DNA of 64,000 bases from Parietaria judaica (lineage: Eukaryota > Streptophyta > Magnoliopsida > Rosales > Urticaceae), in assembly GCA_954871525.1 (NCBI GenBank), contig OX940863.1:9276001-9340000 (forward strand). Reading direction: 5' to 3'. Positions 22,001 through 34,783 of this stretch are shown here, one piece after another. The notes below the pieces were generated by a model. It did not search any database, was not told the origin of the DNA, and was given only the letters and a program-made list of their open reading frames with translations. Both the position numbers and the translations under genes were made by a program. The first letter of the stretch is position 1. Every line of letters starts with the position of its first letter.

Positions 22001-22504
22001 TATGCAGATGCAGGTTACTTGTCAGATCCACATAAAGGGAGATCCCAAACGGGATATGTGTTTACCTGCGGAGGGACTGCAATTTCTTGGCGCTCCCAGA
22101 AACAGACACTCGTAGCGACATCATCAAACCATGCTGAGATCATCGCACTACATGAAGCTAGCCGTGAGTGCGTGTGGCTTAGATCCGTGACACAGCATAT
22201 CAGAACCACAAGTGGTCTTCTAACAAATGATGATCCCATCATACTTTACGAAGATAATGCTGCGTGTGTTGCTCAGATGAAGGAAGGATTTATCAAAAGC
22301 GACAGAACAAAACATATTCCTCCAAAGTTTTTCTCGTTTACTCAAGAACTGGAAAAGAACAATGTCATCAGTATCCAGTATGTTCGTTCCAGCGAAAACT
22401 CGGCGGATCTCTTCACAAAGGCGCTCCCTACTTCAACTTTCAGAAAACATGTTCATGACATCGGGATGCGAAGACTACAGAATTTATCACCCATGTCAGC
22501 ATGA
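19046..22504 (+). CDS. Copia Pol (protease, integrase, reverse transcriptase, RNase H)
   Basis: This is an uninterrupted frame of about 1150 residues. The first ATG is at 19046, but the frame is open from before 19022. Domain order is copia-type. A protease-like ILDCGTTHTI lies near residue 15. GAG-pre-integrase carries HDRLGHPG, and the zinc-binding integrase region has HCRAC. The integrase core shows GDICGP, RLDNAGEF and NGLAES as the D,D,E triad context. Reverse transcriptase has KARLVAQGFSQ, MDVVTAYLYG and the catalytic YVDD at 21491-21502. RNase H has GYADAGY, SNHAEI and YEDNAAC, and the frame ends DLFTKALPT...SPMSA. All key residues appear present, so the element could be autonomous. 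Confidence 0.95.
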   Translation: MDKANREAGEFCILDCGTTHTILKDKKFFSNIKSTQASVDTISGPVDMIEGVGKANFTLPNGTMFTINNALFSPRSKRNLLSFKDIYSHEFDTQSATENAMKYMFIIMHKSGKKYVLEKLPMLHTGLHFTYISAIESNMVVAKPPIFTIWHDRLGHPGSTMMRRIIENTHGHPLKDQKIPQGKIFHCRACSLGKLIIRPSPGKVETESPMFLERIQGDICGPIHPPCGPFRYFMVLIDASSKWSHVCLLSTRNMAFAKLLAQIIKLRAQFPDHPIKKIRLDNAGEFTSQAFDDYCMSVGIDVEHPVAHVHTQNGLAESLIKRLQLIARPLIMRTMLPTSVWGHAILHAAALIRIRPSAYHKYSPVQLVFGQEPNISHLRIFGCAVYVPIAPPQRTKMGPQRSLGIYVGFESPSIVKYLEPQTENICTARFADCHFDEQNFPALGGERKQLEREITWSVPTLLHLDPYTKDCEGKVQRILHLQDVANQLPDAFTDTKRVTKSHIPAENAPAQIEIPKGQIENKVTHEITTRLKRGRPLGSKDKNPRKRKGAEKQDDPNMDERIPEEIRNEENLEISINYATTGIIWNRNMDIDDALCYSLACDVMDENNGDPEPRSVTECKNRHDWAEWKKAIDVELESLNKRNVFGPIVLTPEDVRPVGYKWVFVRKRNEKNEIVRYKARLVAQGFSQRPGIDFEETYSPVMDGITFRYLISLAVYEELNMHLMDVVTAYLYGSLDTDIYMRIPEGFKMPEASSSKPRERYSIKLQRSLYGLKQSGRMWYNRLSEYLLQKGYINDPLCPCVFIKKTTSGCVIIAVYVDDLNIIGTNEEIQEVISYLKKEFEMKDLGKTKYCLGLQIEHFQRGILVHQSNYTRRILKRFNMDKSNPLSTPMVVRSLDVGKDPYRPCEESEEILGPEVPYFSAIGALMYLANCTRPDIAFAVNLLARFSSAPTKRHWNGIKHVFRYLQGTIDLGLFYPNNTKPFLIGYADAGYLSDPHKGRSQTGYVFTCGGTAISWRSQKQTLVATSSNHAEIIALHEASRECVWLRSVTQHIRTTSGLLTNDDPIILYEDNAACVAQMKEGFIKSDRTKHIPPKFFSFTQELEKNNVISIQYVRSSENSADLFTKALPTSTFRKHVHDIGMRRLQNLSPMSA

Positions 22505-22633
22505 GGGGGAGCTTTACGTGACTGCACTCTTTTTTCCTTACTATGGTTTTTATCCCACTGGGTTTTTCCTAGTAAGGTTTTTAATGAGGCAGCATGAACA
22601 CGTAATTCTTGTAATGAGCATTCCAAGGGGGAG

Positions 22634-22876
22634 TGTTATGTATAATGTGAAATGCTCATTTATTTTCACACTATATTAGTCAATAATTGTATGCTCCAAA
22701 TTTCCTATAAATACCCCCCTAAGTGGATGAATAAAATTCACCTCTCACATTTTCTACACTTACATTTATCTCACTCACATCTTACTTCTCTCCATCATCT
22801 TTTCCATAAAAAACACACCACTCACCAAATTTCTTACCACTTAAATTCAAGGTGCAAAGTTAGTGAATTTATAACA
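22634..22876 (+). repeat. 3' LTR of the complete copia element
   Basis: It follows the purine tract CCAAGGGGGAG and ends TTTATAACA at 22876. The TAAAT target duplication follows at once. By eye it is base-for-base identical to the 5' LTR. Confidence 0.95.
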
Positions 22877-23264
22877 TAAATATATTAGTCACATGAAAGT
22901 TCTTTATTCCATGTGTTGCGATCTTTTCCATACTAAAGAATGGCAAAAAACCTGAAGAGTCAAACTTGGAGATTACAGTTGTACCAGCTTGAGAGAGAAG
23001 AATTGTGAATAACAATGGTGGTCCCATTTCCATTTCCACCTACTTGATCTGCCCAAGTGCTTAAATGTAGTGCTAGTTTCCAAGGGCCTTTTTTCTTTCT
23101 TCCATTTATAAAACTTCCTTAATTCTTTGAAATTTGAAATGCTCAACAAAAGTACTCACATGCCATACTTGTTAGTTTATTAGTGGTGGGGTATTTTACA
23201 ATCAAAAGATCTTTATCAAGTACTTTATTAATTATTTTAAAAATCGTATTTATCAAATGTTCGA
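22877..23264. other. Intergenic DNA, no supported gene
   Basis: This short AT-rich stretch between the copia element and the next LTR-like block contains no coding frame of note. Confidence 0.4.
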
Positions 23265-23900
23265 TGTTATGATTTTTTTTTCAAAGTCTAAAAAAATTAA
23301 GGCGCAACCGAAAAGTGCACCCAAAAAGTCCAAAATGACTCAAAGCCCAGGAAAACGATCCGGGCCCGGCCCAAAAAAGTAAACATGCCTGATTCAAAAA
23401 AGCTAAGGAAAAAGTCAACTGGAGTTGACCTGGAAAAATCAATCCGAGCTCGGCCCGAAAAAATAAACCAAACCGGACTTTGGGAAGACCGATCCAAAGC
23501 TCAATCCCGGAAAATACGAGAAATGCGCAAAAATGCACCCTCAAGACATAAATGTGCATCCTCAGGGCGCACCCCAGTGTGCTCAAAACCACAAAAACTT
23601 TTCCAATAAATAATGGAGTCCTCTCACCTCATTTGGTAAGCATTCTTAAGCTCTCCTAAGCAAAAAACTATGTTTTCCGTTTTTTCCCTTAATTTTGACT
23701 CGAATACTCAACTAATGTTGAGCACTAAAAAGCGGGCAATGATGGTCCCACCTCCACTCCCTCTAGAGTTCACGTTTACTACTCTTGCTCCAAGGAACTA
23801 AGATAGAGGCGTACTATCCGGAAATAACTTCCGGCCCACCAAGAACCAAAATACAAGCATCGAACCACGGACAAGTAACACTAATCTAAATTCTAAAACC
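23265..23900 (+). repeat. LTR-like fragment, probably gypsy type
   Basis: It begins TGTTATGATTTTTTTT at 23265, matching the terminus of the LTR fragments near 4.8, 6.6 and 57.2 kb. Its first part is made of short degenerate units such as GGCCCGAAAAAATAAACC and AAAAAGTCAACTGGAG. A TATA-like CAATAAATAATGG at about 23604-23616 is followed by GTCCTCTCACCTCATTTGG and an R-U5-like region. I found no target duplication, so the 3' edge is a guess. Confidence 0.5.
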
Positions 23901-24909
23901 CTTGACCCATAGGAACCCTAGAACTCATTAATTACCCGTTTATTTTTTTCTTCTTCTATTTCTTCTTAGATTACATTTACTTATTTTTGTATACATAAGA
24001 TTTGGCTTCCCTATCTTAAAGATATTGAAGGCGACTTCTATTTCCCAAGCAAAATACCCTTTTTCCCACGAGCCAATAAAATACATACAAAAAGATATGC
24101 TATGATTAAAAAAAAATCCATTCAACTCATCATCACGTCATAGCAAAATAAATTCAACAATTTGTGAAAGACCAATCAAAGCAGTTACATACTTGAGATA
24201 GAATTGATGAATGAAGAAACAAATTCCGTATCATACTCTTAAGATTTTATGGTCAATTGCTGTAATGCCACGTGTACACAGAAAAAGACTAGTCAAACAA
24301 AGCAGGCTTGGCTCATGCAACTTCCCCAAATCACAGTTGTGTCATGTGTGTGTTTGTCATGAGAGATCATGAGACTATTCCACAAGATAAATTAACAAAT
24401 AATTGAACCATAATTGCGGCATAAGTTCCTATTGTTATCCAAAGATGGTCGGCATGTTTAGGAACTTGTTTTAACGAGTTAAATTCTCGATTTAAAAAGA
24501 GCGTGATTCCAAATATCTCTATTCACGATATATCAAGAGATGATAGTATTTGATAACATGTTTTATTCAATATCGATAGACCACTTAATCCGTATGCCGA
24601 TCCACGTTCGAATGGGAACTTATGCCTTAATTATCTTTAAGAAAATAAATTGCTTGAATATATGCATGAAAAGACCATAAACACCCCCTTGAAAATTACC
24701 AAAACACTAAGAAACACACACAATGATACAACAAACAGCCAAGACATAATGGTCATAACACAGCAAAATGCACCAATGACTTGTAATAAAAGCAAACTAT
24801 TCCAAACAGAACAAAGAAAAGGCCAAAAAGAAGAGAAGAGCATAGTCCTCTCTCTCTCTCTTCACAAAACCTCTCAAGCTCCACCTTTCTCTATCTGGGG
24901 CTCTCTCCC
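23901..24909. other. AT-rich region and upstream DNA of the DUF3511 gene
   Basis: No gene is supported. The last ~70 bp before 24910 hold a short CT run (24849-24862) and probably the 5' UTR of the following gene. Confidence 0.4.
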
Positions 24910-25236
24910 ATGGAGAATTACAGATCCAGGTCATGCAGAGACCCCAGCAACATGCAGATCGAGGTGTACGCAGCTCCGACGAGCATGAAAGATCTGCGGT
25001 GTTACAGCGCCAACCAGGCGGCGGCGCCCCCCAAAGACGTGAAGATCAAGAAAGGCAAGAGCAACATCGGGTCGATCTCGAAGTCGTGGAGCTTAAACGA
25101 CCCGGAGTTGCAGAGGAAGAAGCGGGTCGCCGGGTACAAAGCCTACGCTGTGGAGGGCAAAATGAAGGGCTCCTTCAGGAAGAGCTTCAGGTGGGTCAAG
25201 ACCACTTACTCTCAGGTCGTCTATGGCTGGTGGTGA
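24910..25236 (+). CDS. DUF3511 domain protein
   Basis: A single-exon frame encodes 108 residues and ends TGA at 25234-25236. The C-terminal ~50 residues carry the strongly conserved plant DUF3511 signature: SKSWSLNDPELQRKKRVAGY, then YAVEGKMKGSF and a RWVKTTYSQVVYGWW end. The N-terminal half is variable, with a basic KIKKGKSN stretch before the domain. DUF3511 proteins are small, basic and plant-specific, and their biochemical role is not known, so I assign no function. The ATG is the first one after a CT-rich leader. Length is normal for the family and there is no lesion. Overlapping frames on the same strand are shadows of this gene. Confidence 0.93.
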   Translation: MENYRSRSCRDPSNMQIEVYAAPTSMKDLRCYSANQAAAPPKDVKIKKGKSNIGSISKSWSLNDPELQRKKRVAGYKAYAVEGKMKGSFRKSFRWVKTTYSQVVYGWW

Positions 25237-26862
25237 AATGGTAATTATTGCAGAGGAAAATCCCATCTGGGTTTGGTATTGGAAGCTTAAAGTTCGATGC
25301 TTTTTCCCTTTTCCAGTTTGAATTTTGCATATATATAGATTTATATGGTTATGTATACATGGGAGTGTTTTTCATGAACTGGGTTCATCAAGATCTGAGC
25401 TCTGAATTCTTTGGGCTGCTAATAATATAATTATGACAGTTATATTAATCATTGAAGTTTACTGTGATTGCTGAGTAGAGTTGACCGTGGAAAAGTCTTT
25501 CATATGCTATAAATTTGAGGGGTTTTTTTTTTTTTTTTTTTAAGAGTGTTAAATACTTAAATTAATCAATGATCATGGTCATAGAAGGATTTAAACCCTA
25601 AACTATAGGATTGGATTTAAGAGGGTGAGTTGGTTTAATTTTGCTATCTTCAAAGGTTAAACCATGTGTAAATATATTAATATGGTATTTTTATTTATTT
25701 TTTATTTTTTGCTATGCAATCATCTAATATTTTTATGTGAATTTCTCCTAGTAACTACTTATTTATGTTAGTTGGTTGGTTCTGTATATCATCACTTTCA
25801 ACGGTGGGAAAAAAATATTTTCCTTTTTCCTATTGGAAGTTTCAATGCTAATCTTGTTTCTAAAATATATTATATTAAATACTATTTAATAAAGCCCACA
25901 GAATTATTTCCTTGGATTTCCATTTATCCAACCACTAAATATGTGCCTAATGTAAGGTTATCATAAAAAAAAAAAAGCTTATTACCTAAATTCCCATTTG
26001 ATAAAATGTAAATTATAAAATATAAGAGACAATTCCAAATAGAATAGGGTTTCACTACCTCAAGTTCGGGGTAAATTTGGTGTTTAAAGATTTTAATATC
26101 ATTAACCTCATTTGGATTCTTAATTATGTGGTGCGATATTTTACACTTTTAGAGTCGTTTATCGCATAACAATAGTAAATGTGGTATTAAATTCGGTTTC
26201 TTGTGGTTTCTTGTGTCCTTTTTAAGTACACTCCCAATTTTAAATACTCAAAATTGTATAATTTGGCTCACCCTAGAAGGAAATTTCGATTTTAATGCAT
26301 GGGATTATTTTTCTTCTCGTCACTCCCAATTTGTGGCCGACAAAAACATAGTTCATACTTCATAGATTTTTTTATTTCTTATTTTTAATGGAAAACATAG
26401 TTCATAGATTTAAACGTAAAAGTTTATTGATATGGTACAACTTCGGACATTGCACCACATTTTTTCCCCTAACTTCTCTAATATTTATCGCTTTCGTTTA
26501 TGATTTTGTCAATGACAAAATTGTTGAATCTTGGATTCATGCAATTCGTGAACCAAAGAAGCTTTGACATGTCACACTCACATTCATGAAAGTCACGGAT
26601 TTCAACTTGCAAAAGCAAAGCCAATTTCTTCAACGACGGTTCGAGGAAGCAACCAATTAAAGCTTGAGACTTTTGTAGATTTCATATTTTATATTTGAAA
26701 GTATATGTAAAAGTTTATAATATGAATTCATTGTTATTGGCCACATTTTTTTTTTCATTTGACACATTGGTAAGTCTACAGCGGATGTAGAGGAGGGCTT
26801 TATTTCATAATGTTTGATAATTGAATTCCGGTGTAAAATTTATTTATGCGTCGATTTCACGC
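25237..26862. other. Long AT-rich intergenic stretch
   Basis: About 1.6 kb include the probable 3' UTR of the DUF3511 gene, a T run at about 25521-25541 and an A run near 25965. No further gene is supported. It ends with CACGC, the target site of the next element. Confidence 0.45.
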
Positions 26863-27157
26863 TGATGGAACTCTATTTAGGTTTAGAGGGCAATTAAGTA
26901 GTTTTATATTTATTTAATTAAGTGTTTATTATTATTTCCTTTTTATTAGAGTAATTAGTTATTTTAGGAAATAAACCCTAGACTATGTCGATTGTTATAT
27001 AGTCTAGGAGATTAGGGTTTTATCCCTTGTGCAGAAAATAGTCGTTTGTGACAGTCTCTACCGTCGGGAGAGTTGGCCGTGCTCTCGAACTCACGTGCCC
27101 GGTTCTCTTTGACGTGTTTATTCAATAAAATTCTGTTTATAAATCCGGGATCCATCA
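26863..27157 (+). repeat. 5' LTR of the gag-only element
   Basis: It begins TGATGGAACTC and ends GATCCATCA. TGTTATATAG near 26991-27000 is a possible TATA region. It matches 28610-28904 at 294 of 295 positions by eye. Confidence 0.95.
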
Positions 27158-27180
27158 AATTGGTATCAGAGCAGTTTTCG

Positions 27181-27477
27181 ATGGGACAACCGAAGAAGAA
27201 AGCTCCGGCGAATTCGGCTGGAAATCAGAACGTCGATGATTTTGTGACGGAGGAAGAAACGACATCTTCGGGTTCGGCTGGGGCAGCGTTCGAGGCTGAG
27301 ATGCGCACAGCTTTGGAAGAACAACGTTTGACAACAGAAGGGCGTTTCAGCGAGATCGCGGGAATGTTACAAGCGCTGATGTCGCGAGCGAGACCCGAAC
27401 CGGACGTCGTGGCCGCACCAGAAGACAGCATCGCCGGACAGCTCCTTATCAGAGCGACGATCTTGCGACAGAGATGA
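27181..27477 (+). CDS. N-terminal Gag frame of the gag-only element
   Basis: The frame starts at the first ATG after the primer-binding site and runs 98 residues to TGA 27475-27477. It begins MGQPKKKAPANS and is rich in Glu, Ala and Gln, with a helical stretch (EAEMRTALEEQRLTTEGRFS). That is typical of the variable N-terminus of plant gypsy Gag. It has no known catalytic role. Its stop overlaps the ATG of the next frame as ATGA (27474-27477), so the two could be one frameshifted gene or an overlapping pair. I favour a mutation-split gag, but the overlap is exact. Confidence 0.7.
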   Translation: MGQPKKKAPANSAGNQNVDDFVTEEETTSSGSAGAAFEAEMRTALEEQRLTTEGRFSEIAGMLQALMSRARPEPDVVAAPEDSIAGQLLIRATILRQR

Positions 27478-28574
27478 CAACCGGTACTGAAGATTTTCAG
27501 ACGGAGATGCGTGCGTTCATGGTGACGATCCAATCGCACCTAACGACGCTTGAGCAGAAGATGAAATCGCAGCAAGACGATTTCGAGGAGATGGAATCGC
27601 AGCAAGATGAATTGGAGGAGAAGATGGTGGAGCGCCAACAAGTCGTCGAGGCGAGGATGGAATCGCGCCTAGATGTCCTTGAGGCGAAGCTGGAGGCGCT
27701 AGCCACCGCGGACAGCAGCAAAATCCTTCCGAAAGGCGGCGGTGACGCAAACAGCAACACAAAAATTCTAGATCTAGGGTTTCATAACCTAAATCTGGAA
27801 AAAGTTGGAGTATTGGGAAAAGTTGGGGTCACGGCCGCCACTAGTGGTGGCGGCGGCGCAGTCTCCGGTGACATATCCGGCGACGCAGGCTCCGGCGTAA
27901 CTCCGGCAGGAAGCAGTGGGAAGCTCCAAGAAACCCTAAATCTAGGGTTTAAAAACCTAGATTTAAGGGAAAAGACATTCCGCGACTTCACTGCAAAGAC
28001 TGCCGGCACCGGCGGCGGAAGTGGCGGAGGTCCAGGTTCCGGCGAATATTCAGGCGGCAGCAGGTCCAGCGGCAGAAATTTTAAAAACAGTCCAGAAATG
28101 CTTAATCTAGGTTTAGCATCAAAAGGAGGCAGTTTGGGGCCAAACGACGATTGTGGGGACGTGGGCTCACGAGAGTGGGCTTATTGGCCCGGGAAGGAGC
28201 CATGGCAGGGACTGAACAATAAGCTGAAGACAACGGGGCAGTACACTCTTGCTCGCCACATGGACAGATATGAACGTGATGGAAACTCGAGCAAAAATAT
28301 AGGAATGATATATTTCGATGGGAATGACGCCGAAGAATGGTTGGAGCGAGCCGAGATGTGCTTTTCTCGGAGAAGAATGAAGTGGTATGATAAAGTGGAC
28401 GAAGCGTACCGTTATCTAGACGGGAAGGAGCGTAAGTGGTTTGATTGGTGTGATCACAACGATCGTTTCAAATCGTGGGAGGACTTTGCGGATAGATTCG
28501 AAGAGCGCTTCAGCAAGGATAACTACGATCGTGAAGAATCTCGAAGAACGCGTGGGCATCGCAGAGGAGATTGA
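27474..28574 (+). CDS. Main Gag frame of the gag-only element (Retrotrans_gag)
   Basis: The protein has 366 residues. Residues ~1-80 form a probable coiled coil with repeated QQD/EEM units. Residues ~95-225 are Gly/Ser-rich and contain three related motifs, LDLGFHNLNLE, LNLGFKNLDLR and LNLGLASKGG. The C-terminal ~70 residues are the gypsy capsid domain (YFDGNDAEEWLERAEMCF, then KWFDWCDHNDRFKSWEDFAD). The stop TGA lies 35 bp before the 3' LTR. No zinc knuckle or pol domain is present, so this is a truncated structural protein. Confidence 0.85.
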   Translation: MTTGTEDFQTEMRAFMVTIQSHLTTLEQKMKSQQDDFEEMESQQDELEEKMVERQQVVEARMESRLDVLEAKLEALATADSSKILPKGGGDANSNTKILDLGFHNLNLEKVGVLGKVGVTAATSGGGGAVSGDISGDAGSGVTPAGSSGKLQETLNLGFKNLDLREKTFRDFTAKTAGTGGGSGGGPGSGEYSGGSRSSGRNFKNSPEMLNLGLASKGGSLGPNDDCGDVGSREWAYWPGKEPWQGLNNKLKTTGQYTLARHMDRYERDGNSSKNIGMIYFDGNDAEEWLERAEMCFSRRRMKWYDKVDEAYRYLDGKERKWFDWCDHNDRFKSWEDFADRFEERFSKDNYDREESRRTRGHRRGD

Positions 28575-28609
28575 GCTTGAGGACAAGCTCAGTTTTGAGG
28601 GCGGAGTAA

Positions 28610-28904
28610 TGATGGAACTCTATTTAGGTTTAGAGGGCAATTAAGTAGTTTTATATTTATTTAATTAAGTGTTTATTATTATTTCCTTTTTATTAGAGTA
28701 ATTAGTTATTTTAGGAAATAAACCCTAGACTATGTCGATTGTTATATAGTCTAGGAGATTAGGGTTTTATCCCTTGTGCAGAAAATAGTCGTTTGTGACA
28801 GTCTCCACCGTCGGGAGAGTTGGCCGTGCTCTCGAACTCACGTGCCCGGTTCTCTTTGACGTGTTTATTCAATAAAATTCTGTTTATAAATCCGGGATCC
28901 ATCA
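28610..28904 (+). repeat. 3' LTR of the gag-only element
   Basis: Begins TGATGGAACTC and ends GATCCATCA, directly followed by the CACGC target duplication. It differs from the 5' LTR at one position. Confidence 0.95.
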
Positions 28905-28909
28905 CACGC

Positions 28910-29901
28910 CTATGTCAACGAAAGCCTCATATGAGCTCAAATTCTTTGGGATGCAAATGCCCTTTACACATGTACAATTAGAATTATTTTCTTAAGCCTG
29001 TACTATAAATATATCATTTAATATTATTAACCCTCAGTTTCACTTTTAAATATATCTAATCGGAGACCTTAGTGTAAAAAATAAACATAAAAATAAAACT
29101 TTGAACAACAATATCACTGCTAAAATAATAAGGTAGTAGTGTAGAAGTATCTATTCATTGTCTCTAAACTATATTTCCCCTTAAAACTTTTCAAACACCC
29201 CGTTCACAAAAAATAGAAAATTCTATCATACCGCAAATGTCGTAGTCGTCTCGAAATTTCAATGCAGACCCGGAAAGGAAAAAGAGAGTTGAGGCATGCC
29301 TTAATGCATGATCCTTTGGGTAAGACGTTGTAGATTGGTGTGAGCCGAAGACATTTGTTAAGCCTCCATTCAAAGAAACTCCTAATAAAATGTTCTTTGA
29401 CCCTCACCAATCATCAAACATGAAAATATTGCCACCACAACTGCCTCATTCATCAACCAGTTCAAAGTTTTCTGTCTTCTTTCGATCCGGTCTCAGTTAT
29501 TCGGACATTCCAAAACCAAAACCAGACATGGTCCCATTTTCAAGGAAAACCGTCCTTCGAACACAAAAATGACCAGTGCGAGCCGAAACCAAGGCATCAC
29601 AATTAAAAACGCTAAATCCATGTCTTGCACCGATTTCTAAAACTGCTAAAAATGAATGTATACACACACATTCAAGATAAAACTCTAAAACCAACTCTTC
29701 TAGGCAAACATTGAGTGTCTTGTTTTAACCGAAACCTTTGTCTTGTTACCATTACAAGACGGACGTAAGCCGTCTGAAAACTACACTGATGAAAGTGTTT
29801 TAAAAGAACCATGAAATTGATAAACGGAAAATGGATTTGTAATTGGTTTGTGTTCATCGACGGTTCTGAAATACTGAGATACGTTGTTAATTAACAATAT
29901 A
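28910..29901. other. Unassigned intergenic DNA
   Basis: Several short open frames occur on both strands between about 29190 and 29860. None resembles a known protein or is linked by splice signals. The base composition is less AT-rich than its flanks, so an old transposon remnant is possible. Confidence 0.35.
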
Positions 29902-30483
29902 CAGAAGAACCTCTATAAATTAATATTGTTGGGACCGGCAAAAAATATTATCTTATCGGATTATTAATTAACATATAAATTGATAATTTATTAATTTATT
30001 TATTAATGAAGAAAAAAAATATTAACCAGCTATGATTATATAAACATCTTTACTAACAAAAAATTATTTTAATTTATTATATCGAGAATATTAAAGTATC
30101 AATATTAAGAATATCAAAAGAGACTATTAAAGATGAAGTTCAAGAAGACATCAATTTGAAGAAGAAACAAATTACTATAGAATCATATTTTTAAGAAGGC
30201 TAAATGATTAGTGATGTAATGTTATCTTTTTATTTAATGTGATTTCATAGTTATTTATGTTATATTTTATTTCTAATGATTTTATAATTATTCATGTAAT
30301 TTTTTATACTGAATTATTAATTTATATATCACTTGGGACCTATATATTTCCTAAAAAAAATATTATCTAATAAATTTAGCGAATTATTAATTTAGCTAGT
30401 TAGGCCCGAGTCGGGACCGGACAAAAATATTATTTAATCGCGACTATTAATTTATCGAGTATTAATTTATAGAGGTTCTACGG
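29902..30483. mobile_element. Pogo-like (Tc1/mariner) non-autonomous element
   Basis: A 582-bp AT-rich unit has terminal inverted repeats: CAGAAGAACCTCTATAAATT at the left and the matching CCGTAGAACCTCTATAAATT read from the right. It is flanked by TA on both sides (29900-29901 and 30484-30485), the pogo/mariner target duplication. The AACCTCTATAAATTAATA terminus is familiar from plant pogo-like MITEs of the Emigrant/Lemi type. No transposase frame is present. Confidence 0.85.
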
Positions 30484-30485
30484 TA

Positions 30486-31006
30486 CGTATACTTACACAT
30501 ATATTAAAAAAAAAGAGGTAAAAACAGGAGAGCCAAGCCATATAAATCAAGAGGCGAGTGAGCTTCGTAAGCTCGGTAACTGATCATATCACATCGATCA
30601 CAGGAGAGTCGAATTACTTACAGTTCCACAGAATGTTTATGTATTTCACCCACAGAGATTGCTTACAAATGTTTGATTAACGAGTGAAAATACATTAATA
30701 TAACGACGTTAAAGACGATTAGAAAAAGGTAAATAACATGAAAACTGAACGAGCAATGTCGAACACAATAACTGAAACTGTACTGAGAAACGCCTCGGTT
30801 TTTACCTGGGCACACCAGTATATCAGGCCAGCCACTTCAACTTCCGGATTTCTCCATTTATTCCGCAGTATTAGTCCGAAACCCCGAGCGCCGAAGCTCT
30901 CCACAAACACACTACAGATAAAACAACTCCAAACTCCATCGACGTGTACCGTTTTTGTTTTCTTCCAAAAAATTTACAAAGTGGAGAAATCCGAGGGCGG
31001 TTGCTG
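30486..31006. other. 3' flank of the casein kinase gene
   Basis: This stretch probably contains the 3' UTR of the minus-strand kinase gene. Open frames here have no recognisable domain. Nothing else is supported. Confidence 0.35.

Positions 31007-34783
<3,777 letters not shown>

Larger units (their letters stand above)
16705..22876 (+). mobile_element. Complete Ty1/copia retrotransposon, 6172 bp
   Basis: All landmarks of a full element are present. The 5' LTR is 16705-16947 and the 3' LTR 22634-22876, each 243 bp, and I see no difference between them. The target duplication is TAAAT at 16700-16704 and 22877-22881. A putative primer-binding site (TTATCAGCACGA) lies a few bases after the 5' LTR, and a purine tract (AAGGGGGAG) ends at the 3' LTR. 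Gag and pol are separate open frames. Identical LTRs point to a very recent insertion. An ~870-bp leader with hairpin repeats precedes gag. Confidence 0.97.
26863..28904 (+). mobile_element. Short gag-only LTR retrotransposon (TR-GAG type)
   Basis: The element is 2042 bp long with two 295-bp LTRs, 26863-27157 and 28610-28904. They differ at only one base (T 27059 versus C 28806). The target duplication CACGC lies at 26858-26862 and 28905-28909. A primer-binding site matching initiator tRNA-Met (TGGTATCAGAGC, 27161-27172) follows the 5' LTR. A purine tract (GAGGGCGGAG) precedes the 3' LTR. The inside encodes only gypsy-type Gag sequence, with no protease, reverse transcriptase or integrase. 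It must therefore have moved with enzymes from another element, and recently. Confidence 0.95.

Noticed and set aside
24933..25244. 103-codon plus-strand frame overlapping the DUF3511 gene
   Set aside because: Shadow frame: the DUF3511 frame has the conserved signature and this one has none.
29191..29857. Cluster of ~60-codon open frames
   Set aside because: Frames on both strands are short, unconnected and without any known motif. They were left as unassigned intergenic DNA.
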